64,000 bases of DNA from SZUA-309 sp965215995 (GCA_965215995.1 OZ244128.1:4216001-4280000), one strand, 5' to 3'. Shown: positions 1 to 8,343, counted from the stretch's first letter. Numbers and translations are program-made. Notes: generated by a model from the letters alone, not told the origin.

Positions 1-3
1 CGA

Positions 4-32
4 TGGGAAGCCCCACACCGACGTTATATAAT
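4..32 (+). promoter_or_regulatory. candidate sigma70 promoter of the redox cluster
   Basis: A perfect -10 hexamer TATAAT lies at 27-32. Seventeen bases upstream, at 4-9, is TGGGAA, a poor -35 with three of six matches. Transcription would start near position 39-40 and give a leader of about 55 bases before the ATG at 95. The window begins here, so upstream activator sites cannot be seen. Confidence 0.4.
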
Positions 33-94
33 GCGTGTAGGGGCATGTCGGCTGCTGAAGTGGAGCATTCGCCGTGCTGCGGATTGGACGGGAT

Positions 95-2293
95 ATGAAG
101 GAAGTTGCTTTCCGGGTTCTGCTGGTGGTGCTGGCCGTGCCATCGATGGGATCCGCCGACATGGCAGACTGGCCAAGCTATGGCAGCTCTCTGGCTTCGA
201 CGAAGTACTCGCCTCTCGACCAGATAAACCCAGACACAATTGGCCGTCTCGGCATCAGCTGGATCTGGTACTCGATCGATAACGAGTGGGTGCAGGTCCG
301 ACCTGAATTTGTCCCCGGCCCGTTCAAGTCCACTCCGATCAAAGTTGGAGACGTGCTGTACACCAGTACTTCTCTCGGTGCGGTGGCAGCACTGGATGCG
401 GCCACAGGTGAAATGATCTGGACGTTCGACACCGGGACGTGGAAGGACGGGCGTCCTGCAAACATGGGGTTCAACCACCGGGGCGTTTCCTTCTATGAAA
501 AGGACGGTCGGGCACGCATCTTCATAGGCACCAACAACGCTTATCTGTGGTCACTGAATGCAGAGACCGGGAAACCGGACTTGAGTTTCGGCGTGAAGGG
601 CAGGGTGGATCTGACCAAAGGACTCGGGCGGCCGGTGAACCGAAAGCTTTACTCGAATACTGCTGCACCGATGATCGTCGGCGATGTGATCGTCATGGGC
701 TCGGTCGTGCAGGACTCCCCCGCCTACGGTTTCCGCACCCCGAGGCGGGACATGATGCCGCCGGGCCATGTCCGTGGCTACGACGTCAGAACCGGTGAAA
801 TGCGCTGGATCTTCCACTCGGTGCCGAGGGCAGGGGAACTCGGGGCTGAGACCTGGCAGGGCAAAGACTGGACCGATACAGGGGCGACGAATGTCTGGAC
901 GCTCATGAGCGCCGATCACGAGCTTGGCTATGTGTACCTGCCTTTTGGGACCGCCAACAACGATTTCTATGGCGGTGAGCGCCCGGGTGCAAATCTCTTC
1001 AGTGAGACCCTTGTCTGCCTGGATGCAGCGACCGGCAAGCGCGTCTGGCACTTTCAGATGATCCACCATGGCCTGTGGGACTACGACCTGCCGGCCGCAC
1101 CCAATCTGGTGGACATCGTGGTCAACGACACCCCGGTGAAGGCCGTAGCGCAGGTATCGAAACAGGGTCACATCTACGTGTTCGACCGAGTCACCGGGAA
1201 ACCCATCTGGCCGATTGAAGAACAGCCCGTACCTCAGTCCACCGTTCCAGGGGAGAGAACATCACCGACTCAGCCCATCCCCACCTGGCCGCTGCCATTC
1301 GATCGTCAGGGCGTCAGCGAAGACATCCTGATCGACTTCACGCCGGAGCTGCGGGCTGAAGCGCTGAAGCTGATATCTGCCTACGATGTGGGTCCTCTCT
1401 ACACGCCCCCCTCACTGAAGGGGACCGTGGTGCTGCCGTCGGATGGTGGTGCGGCTAGTTGGACCGGCGCTGCAGTAGATCCTGATACCGGAGTAATCTA
1501 CATCCCCTCCATGACGTTGCCGGCAGTTTTCAAGCTCGGCGAGCTCGACCCTGAGCAGACCGAGTACCGCTATGAGCGTTCTGCCATGACGTTCATGAGC
1601 GGGCCCGATGGGTTGCCGCTGATCAAGCCGCCGCTCGGACGAGTTACGGCCATCGATCTCAACAGCGGCGAGCATCGATGGATGGTTCCTAACGGTGAAG
1701 GACCGAGACGGAGGCTGATTGCGGCAGGTATCCCGGATCCGGGACCGGTCGGGAACCAGGGGTTTACCCACGTGTTGCTGACCGCCTCTTTGCTGTTCAC
1801 TACGCTGAACGATGATGGCAAACCGGTGCTGCGGGCGCTGGACAAGCAGACTGGCGCGCTGGTCCGGGAGTTACCGCTACCAGCGAGCCCGAACGGCGCG
1901 CCGATGACTTACATGGCTGATGGCAAGCAATTCATCAGTATTGCAGTCGGCGGGGCGACAGATGCGGCGCTTCTGACCCTGGCGCTCGATGGCAATCTGC
2001 AGATGCGAAAGAAGGAAATGTCGGCCGCTGATCAGCAGCGCCGGCCTGACCCCATTCGGGTGGCGCAGCTGTACGGTCAGGTCTGTGCCAGTTGTCATGA
2101 CAATGCTGTACACGGGGCACCCAGACCCGGTGATCGGTTGCTCTGGGAGCCCAGGCTCGAGGCAGGCCTTGAAAAGCTCTACCAGAGCACGATTTCCGGC
2201 CTCGGAGAAATGCCTGCACGGGGTGGCTGTCCCGTCTGCACGGACGGGGAGCTCAAATCACTGGTCGATGCGATGGTGCAGATAAACGACTAG
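95..2293 (+). CDS. PQQ-type quinoprotein dehydrogenase with C-terminal cytochrome c domain
   Basis: A secreted quinoprotein dehydrogenase of 732 residues. It has a signal peptide (about residues 1-22), an eight-bladed PQQ propeller with family signatures such as HHGLWDYDLPAAP and repeated DAATG/LDAATGK blade ends, and a C-terminal heme c domain with CASCH at residues 664-668. It probably oxidises an alcohol or sugar in the periplasm and passes electrons through its own heme to a soluble cytochrome. It resembles the soluble, glucose-dehydrogenase-like branch without the N-terminal membrane anchor. The substrate cannot be read from sequence. An in-frame GTG lies at 74, but ATG 95 gives the cleaner signal peptide and follows a weak purine-rich GGACGGGA. 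The cytochrome genes downstream on the same strand are plausible acceptors. Confidence 0.85.
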   Translation: MKEVAFRVLLVVLAVPSMGSADMADWPSYGSSLASTKYSPLDQINPDTIGRLGISWIWYSIDNEWVQVRPEFVPGPFKSTPIKVGDVLYTSTSLGAVAALDAATGEMIWTFDTGTWKDGRPANMGFNHRGVSFYEKDGRARIFIGTNNAYLWSLNAETGKPDLSFGVKGRVDLTKGLGRPVNRKLYSNTAAPMIVGDVIVMGSVVQDSPAYGFRTPRRDMMPPGHVRGYDVRTGEMRWIFHSVPRAGELGAETWQGKDWTDTGATNVWTLMSADHELGYVYLPFGTANNDFYGGERPGANLFSETLVCLDAATGKRVWHFQMIHHGLWDYDLPAAPNLVDIVVNDTPVKAVAQVSKQGHIYVFDRVTGKPIWPIEEQPVPQSTVPGERTSPTQPIPTWPLPFDRQGVSEDILIDFTPELRAEALKLISAYDVGPLYTPPSLKGTVVLPSDGGAASWTGAAVDPDTGVIYIPSMTLPAVFKLGELDPEQTEYRYERSAMTFMSGPDGLPLIKPPLGRVTAIDLNSGEHRWMVPNGEGPRRRLIAAGIPDPGPVGNQGFTHVLLTASLLFTTLNDDGKPVLRALDKQTGALVRELPLPASPNGAPMTYMADGKQFISIAVGGATDAALLTLALDGNLQMRKKEMSAADQQRRPDPIRVAQLYGQVCASCHDNAVHGAPRPGDRLLWEPRLEAGLEKLYQSTISGLGEMPARGGCPVCTDGELKSLVDAMVQIND

Positions 2294-2349
2294 CCCCTTC
2301 AGTTGTTCTGGTCGAGCCGCTGGGGCATGCTTTTGTGCAAGAGAGGGAT

Positions 2350-4116
2350 ATGACTGGGAGAAAGTGTATGTATATGTTTGAAGGACGACGCAGGTGCACC
2401 GTGCTCTCTGCGCTGCTGTTTTTGCTGCTGTTTGCGTTACCGGCAGGCGCCGGGGTGCTGACCGGCACCGTCAAGGACGACAAAGGTAATCTCATGGAAG
2501 GGGTTCTGGTCCGGCTGACGGATGACATCATGGGTGTGTCCGAGTCGGTGTATACCAGACCCGATGGGGTGTATGTGTTGGTGACCAACCTCAATGGCAC
2601 GCTGAAACTGCGCGCTCGCACGCCTTACTTCAAAGACGCCAAGACTACCGTTGAGATAGACCCCGCCGGCACCACCACCGAGGACGTTGTCATGTTTCCG
2701 ATGGCGAGCGACGTGGAGATCTCAGAGAGCCTTCCGGCTGCCTATCATTTCGGTAATCTGCCCTTCGAGTCCGGTGATGACAAGGATTTCAACCGCTATC
2801 AGTTCCAGCGGGATTGCCTGTCCTGTCATCAGATGGGCAATCCTTTTACCCGGCAGCCACGGACGGCAGAGTCCTGGGCGGTGACCATCGAGCGCATGCA
2901 TCGGATGGTGGGGAATTTCGATGCCAAACTCAGAGACAGACGTTCGGTCATTCTGGCAGAGGGATTTGATGGTAACCCGGTTAGCGTCCGGCCTGAGTTT
3001 CCGCTGGATGAGGAGCTGGGCAACACGAAGATCTACGAGTACATGCTGGACCGCGCATTCGTACCGCACGATGCCATCGTTCACCCGAACGGCCTCATCT
3101 ACACCGTGGACCAGGCGCTGGATCATATGGTGGTTACGGACCCGGCCACCGGGCAATCGACCTACCATCCGCAGGCCGATGGTCGGGCGATGGAGTACCG
3201 CAAAGGCTTCGCAAACACCGAGCAGGAAGTGATCGGGGAGTTCAACCCCGGCTCCCGGCACGGGCCCCACTCTCTGGATCTGCGCCGGCAGGACGGTCTG
3301 TACTACGTGACCAATGCAGGCAGCCGCAGCATCGGGGTATTCAATCCGGAAAAACGTGAATGGGAACCGTCCTATTTCATTGATGAGAAAACGGGTGCCA
3401 ACTACCCGCACACGGTCCGGGTCGATAAGAAAGGCATCGTCTGGTTCACGCTGGCTGGTTCGGAGCATGTGGGCCGGTTGGATCCGGACACCGGCAAGAT
3501 CGACATCCTGAGCTTGCCGCACGTGGTGCCGGGAGGCATCTCCGGCGGCACTCAGCCGTACGGCATTGATATCAATCCAGTCGATGACCGGATGTGGTAC
3601 GGGCGTCTGTTCGGCGACAAAATCGGTACGGTTGACCCGGAGACGCTGGAGATCACTGAGTACGATTCTCCAGTCCGAGGCCCGCGTCGTATGCGATTCG
3701 ATAGTGATGGCGTTCTCTGGGTGACTGGATACTCGGAAGGGCAGCTTGCCAGGGTCGACGTGAGCGAGGGTTTCGAAACCACCGTCTACGACATGCCGGA
3801 GTTCGCTCCAGGATATCGGCCGGCCCCCTATGCACTCGGCGTTCACCCGGAAGCCCAGGATATCTGGGTGAACGAGAACATGACGGATCGGATCTATCGA
3901 TTCATTCCGGAGGAAGCGCGATGGGTGGTCTATCCGGTGCCACTGTCGGGCACTTACTCCCGGGATATGACGTTTACTGCAGACGGTCAGGTTTGCCTGT
4001 CGAACAATCCGATCCCGCCACCGGCGCTGGAAGGCGGTGCGCTGCAGATTATCTGCATCGATCCGGAGTACGACCCTAAGGCTGCAACGGCGACGCTGAC
4101 CGTCAGCCAGAATTAG
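2350..4116 (+). CDS. secreted cytochrome c / virginiamycin B lyase-like propeller protein
   Basis: A protein of 588 residues with three parts. An N-terminal signal peptide (hydrophobic core ending PAGAG) is followed by a carboxypeptidase-regulatory-like beta-sandwich (about 34-113). A heme c motif CLSCH sits at residues 156-160. The rest is a long Vgb-like beta propeller with repeats of the type PHTVRVDKKGIVWFT and YGIDINPVDDRMWYG. Vgb-type propellers occur in streptogramin lyases and in many exported proteins of unknown role, so lyase activity is not implied. The heme suggests electron transfer with the quinoprotein encoded 56 bases upstream. ATG 2350 follows GAGAGGGA; ATG 2368 also has a good ribosome site. 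Function not established. Confidence 0.75.
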   Translation: MTGRKCMYMFEGRRRCTVLSALLFLLLFALPAGAGVLTGTVKDDKGNLMEGVLVRLTDDIMGVSESVYTRPDGVYVLVTNLNGTLKLRARTPYFKDAKTTVEIDPAGTTTEDVVMFPMASDVEISESLPAAYHFGNLPFESGDDKDFNRYQFQRDCLSCHQMGNPFTRQPRTAESWAVTIERMHRMVGNFDAKLRDRRSVILAEGFDGNPVSVRPEFPLDEELGNTKIYEYMLDRAFVPHDAIVHPNGLIYTVDQALDHMVVTDPATGQSTYHPQADGRAMEYRKGFANTEQEVIGEFNPGSRHGPHSLDLRRQDGLYYVTNAGSRSIGVFNPEKREWEPSYFIDEKTGANYPHTVRVDKKGIVWFTLAGSEHVGRLDPDTGKIDILSLPHVVPGGISGGTQPYGIDINPVDDRMWYGRLFGDKIGTVDPETLEITEYDSPVRGPRRMRFDSDGVLWVTGYSEGQLARVDVSEGFETTVYDMPEFAPGYRPAPYALGVHPEAQDIWVNENMTDRIYRFIPEEARWVVYPVPLSGTYSRDMTFTADGQVCLSNNPIPPPALEGGALQIICIDPEYDPKAATATLTVSQN

Positions 4117-4128
4117 GTTGTGTGACGT

Positions 4129-4157
4129 GTCCGGTCCCACCTTGCGTGGGGCTGGAC
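4129..4157 (+). terminator. strong GC hairpin between two cytochrome genes
   Basis: Arms 4129-4140 and 4146-4157 form a 12-bp stem with two G-U wobbles around the 5-base loop CTTGC. It starts 13 bases after a stop codon, where a terminator is expected, but no T run follows. It may instead stabilise or process a longer mRNA. Confidence 0.4.
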
Positions 4158-4188
4158 GGGCATCCGACAGCATGACGGGTGATGGGTG

Positions 4189-4755
4189 ATGGGATACCCG
4201 ATGGTTTGGGATCTGCCGGTGCGCCTGTTCCACTGGTTCCTGGCCGGGTTTTTCCTTCTCGCCTACTGGTACGGTAGCGACTGGCCTGGCATGCACACCC
4301 ACGCGGGTTATACCGTGCTGCTGCTGGTGGTGTTCCGGATCCTGTGGGGATTCATCGGCTCCCGGCATGCGCGGTTCAGAGACTTCATGGTTGGACCCGC
4401 GGATATGTTCCGCTTTCTTGGTATCCTCATCCGGGGGCGGCCTTGCACATACAGAGGCCACGATCCGGCGGGTGCTGCGATGATCCTGACACTGATCGTA
4501 AGCCTCCTCGTCACGTCAGCTTCCGGCATGTCGCTCTATGCCATGGAGGGTCGAGGCCCACTGGCAGGTACGATAGTCGCCAACTGGCCGGACCGGCTCA
4601 TGGTCGACGTGCATCACTTCACCTCTGAACTCTGTCTGGTTCTGGTGATCGTCCACGTTCTCGGTGTGCTGCTGATGAGCGTGCTGACCCGGACAAATCT
4701 CATTCGCGCCATGATCACAGGGCGGAAAGCAACCGCTGGAAAGCATCGTCAATGA
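4189..4755 (+). CDS. cytochrome b561-family membrane protein
   Basis: A 188-residue integral membrane diheme cytochrome b of the bacterial b561 / Ni,Fe-hydrogenase b-subunit type. Four hydrophobic helices are visible (LFHWFLAGFFLLAYW, TVLLLVVFRILWGFIGS, ILTLIVSLLVTSASG, LVLVIVHVLGVLLM). Candidate heme-ligand histidines are in LFHWF, HTHAGY, DVHHF and IVHVL. Its stop overlaps the start of the next gene in ATGA (4752-4755), so the two are translationally coupled. In Rhodobacter sphaeroides and relatives a b-type cytochrome is encoded with SHP and DHC, and is thought to link the quinone pool to these c-type cytochromes. GTG 4186 is an alternative start one codon upstream. Confidence 0.85.
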   Translation: MGYPMVWDLPVRLFHWFLAGFFLLAYWYGSDWPGMHTHAGYTVLLLVVFRILWGFIGSRHARFRDFMVGPADMFRFLGILIRGRPCTYRGHDPAGAAMILTLIVSLLVTSASGMSLYAMEGRGPLAGTIVANWPDRLMVDVHHFTSELCLVLVIVHVLGVLLMSVLTRTNLIRAMITGRKATAGKHRQ

Positions 4756-5174
4756 CGCAGTGGGTACGTTACGGCTTCCTGGGTCTCGGCCTGTTGCTCG
4801 TGCAGATCAGTGATGCAGAGGCAGCGGATAATCAGGTTGCCGAGCCAACTCAGGCGGTGCAGGTGATGCTCGAAGAGCTGGCCATGGAAGCCGACCGGCC
4901 TTTTTCAGCTGAAGCCGGGCATCGCGCCTGGTACCGGTTGGCGCAGGATGGAAGGAGCTGCACGAGCTGTCATGGTGAGACGCTGACCGTGCGCGGCCGG
5001 CATCAGAAGACGGGCAAACCCATTGAGCCCATGGCTCGCTCGATGAATCCGGACCGGTTGACCGAGCAGAAGAAGATAGCGAAGTGGTTCTTGAGAAACT
5101 GCAAGTGGACCTATGGCCGGGAATGCACGGCTCAGGAGAAAGGTGACATCCTTGCCTGGTTGAGTGGGCAGTAG
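4752..5174 (+). CDS. shp: SHP-like oxygen-binding cytochrome c (DUF1924 family)
   Basis: A periplasmic monoheme cytochrome of 140 residues with a signal peptide ending near AEAAD and a heme motif CTSCH at residues 70-74. The family signatures KPIEPMARSMNP and WFLRNCKW...GREC are present. In Rhodobacter SHP the heme iron is held by His and an Asn that swings away when oxygen or NO binds, next to a distal disulfide. Here Asn116 followed by Cys117 and Cys125 fits that arrangement by eye. The start codon sits in the ATGA overlap with the b561 gene and the diheme cytochrome gene follows after 31 bases, which is the known shp-dhc-cytochrome b grouping. The physiological role of SHP is unsettled; an oxidoreductase, or oxygen or NO handling, has been suggested. 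Confidence 0.85.
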   Translation: MTQWVRYGFLGLGLLLVQISDAEAADNQVAEPTQAVQVMLEELAMEADRPFSAEAGHRAWYRLAQDGRSCTSCHGETLTVRGRHQKTGKPIEPMARSMNPDRLTEQKKIAKWFLRNCKWTYGRECTAQEKGDILAWLSGQ

Positions 5175-5205
5175 TCACCGCGAAGTGGACGGGAGAGACG
5201 AACAG

Positions 5206-5754
5206 ATGAACGGAATCCAGAGAGCAACAGGCGCGGTCCTGCTGGGCGCCATTCTGATCTTCGGTGGCTACGGCGTCATTGTGAACGCCCTTGAAGGCGA
5301 GCCCCGGTATGTGCAGGACGAGGTCTATATGGATGAGTGCGGCGCCTGTCATCTGGCCTACCCGCCGGATCTGCTGCCGGTTGCCAGCTGGCAGAAGGTC
5401 ATGGCAGGACTTGAAGATCACTTTGGGGACAATGCAGAGCTGGATGAAGAAACCGCGATGCATATTGGCGCCTATCTCGAAGACAACGGTCTGAGCCGCG
5501 GGCGTTCGTCGAAAATGAGCCGGTTGCTGCGCGGCCTGCCGGACGATCCGCCGCTACGGATCACCGAACTGCCGGCTTTCGAGAACATGCACTACATGAT
5601 TCCCGGAGAACTCGAGGTGGATGTGCTGGAGGAAGGGTTTCTGAGTCCCTGTGCCGATTGCCACAAGGAGGCACTGCTCGGAGTTTACGATGCCGAACGG
5701 TTGCACCCTGGCTACGGGCCAGGCGTGTGGGACGGCAAACCAAATGGAGATTGA
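5206..5754 (+). CDS. dhc: diheme cytochrome c (DHC-like)
   Basis: A 182-residue exported or membrane-anchored diheme cytochrome. An N-terminal hydrophobic segment (about residues 8-28) is followed by CGACH at 45-49 and CADCH at 149-153. The region after heme 1 (LAYPPDLLPVASWQKVMAGL, then HFGDNAEL) is typical of DHC, the electron donor to SHP. The start at 5206 is set by GGGAGAG eight bases upstream. The second heme lies near the C-terminus and the gene ends soon after it, overlapping the next gene by 11 bases. The overlap indicates one transcript with the SLOG-TM gene. DHC passes electrons from the b561 protein to SHP in the model organism; that is inferred here. Confidence 0.85.
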   Translation: MNGIQRATGAVLLGAILIFGGYGVIVNALEGEPRYVQDEVYMDECGACHLAYPPDLLPVASWQKVMAGLEDHFGDNAELDEETAMHIGAYLEDNGLSRGRSSKMSRLLRGLPDDPPLRITELPAFENMHYMIPGELEVDVLEEGFLSPCADCHKEALLGVYDAERLHPGYGPGVWDGKPNGD

Positions 5755-7474
5755 TGCGGGCAGCAAAGCCGCAACCGAAGGCGTGCCACTGGTCATCGGC
5801 GTGACCGGGCATCGAGACCTGCTCGAAGAAGAACAGGAGGGGATCAAGCAACGGGTGCGCGACTTCTTCGAGCAGATGCGTGCGAGCTTTCCCGACCTGC
5901 CGCTGATGGTTATGACGCCCCTCGCTGAAGGTGCGGATCGGATCGCCGCGGAAGTGGCTTATGAGCTGGGCATTCCCATCGTCGTGCTGCTGCCCATGCC
6001 GCGCCATCTCTACGAGCACGAGTTCAAAGGCGAGTCTCTGCGCGAGTTTCAGACCATGCGCGGGCTTGGCGAGCAGGTCGAGTTGCCGCTGCTTCCCGAG
6101 CTGTCAGAAGCGGACGTGATCAATCAGGGCACGGGCCGGGATCTGCAGTACGCACAGCTGGGCGCCTATCTGGCGGCGCACAGTCACGTGCTGCTGGCGA
6201 TCTGGGATGGCAAGCCGTCCAACGCGCCCGGTGGCACGGGCCACGTGATCAAGTTCCATCAGCACGACGTGATCGAGCTCATCGCCGGTGGTCAGCACCG
6301 CTCGCCGATTGACTTCACGGAGGACGAGAGCGACCTCGTCTTTCACGTGGTCTGTTCACGTCGGGAATCCGGGTCACCGCAGTCCGGTCTGGAGCCAGGT
6401 CAGGCTTACTGGTTCACTCGCGATGAGCTGAAGCCGCGCACGCTTTACATGCCGGATCGTTATCGGATGGTGTTCCATCGGATGGCTGAGTTCTCTGCCG
6501 ATCTCAGGTTGCCGATGGACTCGGAAAACTTCTATCCACTGCTGCCGGAAGAGGAACTGGCGCGCTGTGGCCAGGGCGCGAAGGACATCGATCGGCTCTA
6601 CCATCGAGCGGATGCGTTAGCCCGTCGCTACCAGTCCTACTTCTTCGGGGTGGTGCGGGCAACCGGCCTGCTCGGTCTGACCGCAGGCGTCTGCTTTGTC
6701 GCCTTTGCCGATTGGCCGGTGGTGCACACCATGTTGCTACCCTACATTCTCTGCATTGTCCTGGTGCTGAGCCTGGGTGCGCTGGATCGACGTTATTCCT
6801 GGCAGAGGAAGTACCTCGATTATCGAGTGCTGGCGGAAGGGCTGCGGGTTCAATTCTACTGGGCCGTGGCAGGTGTGGAGATGGAGAATCCGAGTCGCTT
6901 CAGCCACGACAGCTTTCTCAAGCGCCAGGACCTGGAGCTCGGCTGGATCCGCAACGTGATGCGCTATGCCGGTTTCAGATCGGACTCGAAGGATCGCAGC
7001 TCGTCGGAGGATCTGGTGGCGCTATGCATGTCCTACTGGGTGAGCGATCAGCACAAGTACTACCATCAGAAAGCGTTGGAGCGGGAGCGCCGGCAACGGG
7101 TTACCGGGCTGTTCAACGTGATCGGCCTTCTGCTGCTGGTGGTGGCGGCTGTGATCCTTGCCGCGCGCGCAGACCTCGTCGTCGATGTGACCTTTGGAGA
7201 GATCCTGATCGCGCTCATGGGTCTCGTGCCGTTCGCCATCGCCGCCCGTCAGAACTACGCGTTCAGGACCGCCGAGAGCGAGCTGCTCGCGCAGTTTCAG
7301 CACTACGTACGGATTTTTCAGAACGCTACGAACCTAATGTCGAAAGCGCCAACGCTGACCATGAAGCAGGACATCCTCAGGGCAGTGGGGGAGGCGGCAC
7401 TGGAGGAGAATGGGCAGTGGATTCTGCGGCAGCGGGAGCGGCCATCCGTCCCTACGCACACCATTCAGGGATGA
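5744..7474 (+). CDS. SLOG-domain nucleotide-sensor-like protein with four membrane helices
   Basis: A 576-residue protein not recognised as any characterised enzyme. The N-terminal half is a Rossmann-like SLOG/LOG domain: GVTGHRDL at 19-26, PLAEGADR (the loop that contacts nucleotide in this superfamily), and YAQLGAYLAAHSHVLLAIWDG. The C-terminal half has two hairpins of membrane helices, about 300-348 and 453-501, separated by a soluble segment. SLOG domains bind nucleotides or nucleotide-derived ligands; in eukaryotic TRPM channels a SLOG domain precedes a membrane pore, and bacterial SLOG-TM proteins have been proposed as ligand-gated effectors. The ATG at 5744 lies inside the diheme cytochrome gene (11-base overlap), so it belongs to the same operon. 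A role in redox or NAD-derivative sensing is speculative. Confidence 0.7.
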   Translation: MEIDAGSKAATEGVPLVIGVTGHRDLLEEEQEGIKQRVRDFFEQMRASFPDLPLMVMTPLAEGADRIAAEVAYELGIPIVVLLPMPRHLYEHEFKGESLREFQTMRGLGEQVELPLLPELSEADVINQGTGRDLQYAQLGAYLAAHSHVLLAIWDGKPSNAPGGTGHVIKFHQHDVIELIAGGQHRSPIDFTEDESDLVFHVVCSRRESGSPQSGLEPGQAYWFTRDELKPRTLYMPDRYRMVFHRMAEFSADLRLPMDSENFYPLLPEEELARCGQGAKDIDRLYHRADALARRYQSYFFGVVRATGLLGLTAGVCFVAFADWPVVHTMLLPYILCIVLVLSLGALDRRYSWQRKYLDYRVLAEGLRVQFYWAVAGVEMENPSRFSHDSFLKRQDLELGWIRNVMRYAGFRSDSKDRSSSEDLVALCMSYWVSDQHKYYHQKALERERRQRVTGLFNVIGLLLLVVAAVILAARADLVVDVTFGEILIALMGLVPFAIAARQNYAFRTAESELLAQFQHYVRIFQNATNLMSKAPTLTMKQDILRAVGEAALEENGQWILRQRERPSVPTHTIQG

Positions 7475-7550
7475 GGCGCTTTCAGGTCTGTGGGGAAATG
7501 ACCAGGACCGACGAAACTGCTGTCGATCCCGGTCTGAAACGGAAGCCGGA

Positions 7551-8207
7551 TCAGAACACCCAGCCGATGTTGATGGCGTAGACCCAGGGGTCGACCTTCG
7601 CGGTGGTCTCGATGACCAGAGCCGGGTCGGGAACGGTGATCTTCACATCGGAGTCGATGTCCATGTAGCGGATATTGCCGTTCAGGAACATGGTGTCGGT
7701 CAGCATGATGTCGATGCCCACCACGGCTGCCAGGCCTAAGGAATCATCCAGCTTCAGATCGGCATCCAGAGTGTCCAGCACGCCATCTTCGCTTTCATCA
7801 AAGAAAATGGTCCAGTTGACACCGGCACCCACGTAGGGCTGCCACTTGCCGGAAGTATTGAAGTGGTACACGGCGCTCAGTGTCGGCGGCAGGTGCTTGG
7901 CGCTGCCAACATCGCCGAGGCCGTCAACGCTGATGTCATGCTTGAACGGCAGGGCGGCGAGGAGCTCCACGCCGAAATTGTCGGTGATCATGTAGGTGCC
8001 ATCGAAGGTCAGCATGGCGGCGGAGTCCACTCTGATGGTGGAATCCACGCTCAGCTCCGGAATGACGATGGAGCCGTTGTCGGACTTAGGATCGATGTAG
8101 GAAACGCCGGCCCGGATGATCCAGTCACCCTTCTCCTTGGCTTCGATATCGTTGACCCAGATCAGCATTACGGCTGCGAACAGCGCAGCCAGTTTCAGTG
8201 AGCGCAT
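7551..8207 (-). CDS. ompW: OmpW-family outer membrane protein
   Basis: A 218-residue outer membrane eight-stranded barrel of the OmpW family. It has a signal peptide ending near IEAKEKGDW, the family segments GVELLAALPFKHDI and WQPYVGAGVNWTIFF, and a C-terminal strand ending in aromatic WVF, which is the barrel-assembly signal. OmpW proteins form narrow hydrophobic channels for small hydrophobic compounds. The start at 8207 is preceded by AGGGAA on the minus strand. A perfect FNR/ANR-type site lies 96 bases upstream of the start codon, matching the known oxygen control of ompW in Escherichia coli. The gene is convergent with the SLOG-TM gene. Confidence 0.9.
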   Translation of the reverse strand: MRSLKLAALFAAVMLIWVNDIEAKEKGDWIIRAGVSYIDPKSDNGSIVIPELSVDSTIRVDSAAMLTFDGTYMITDNFGVELLAALPFKHDISVDGLGDVGSAKHLPPTLSAVYHFNTSGKWQPYVGAGVNWTIFFDESEDGVLDTLDADLKLDDSLGLAAVVGIDIMLTDTMFLNGNIRYMDIDSDVKITVPDPALVIETTAKVDPWVYAINIGWVF

Positions 8208-8296
8208 AGAAATATTCCCTTGTCTGCTGTCAGAAAGCAGGGCGTATGAGACTCGAAGCGTAGGCGAGGAGACATACGCGTTTACCGAAAAGGGGT

Positions 8297-8310
8297 TTGA
8301 TTGCAATCAA
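8297..8310. promoter_or_regulatory. perfect FNR/ANR-type binding site
   Basis: TTGAT TGCA ATCAA is an exact match to the FNR/ANR consensus, and it lies inside a 16-bp perfect palindrome at 8296-8311. It sits between the divergent ompW and argE genes. On the minus strand a weak -10-like TATGTC at 8271-8276 would place the site about 40 bases upstream of the ompW start point, the usual position for class II activation. Confidence 0.7.
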
Positions 8311-8337
8311 ATCAGGCTCGTGCCCCAGTCGAGGTGC

Positions 8338-8343
8338 TATGCT
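8338..8343 (+). promoter_or_regulatory. possible -10 element of argE
   Basis: TATGCT resembles a -10 hexamer and lies only seven bases before the argE ATG. If used it would give an almost leaderless message. No good -35 stands at the expected distance, and no ribosome site is seen before the ATG. Confidence 0.25.

Noticed and set aside
2722..4461. Long minus-strand frame across the Vgb-like and b561 genes
   Set aside because: Arg/His-rich product typical of an antisense shadow in GC-rich DNA; the plus-strand genes have clear motifs and signals.
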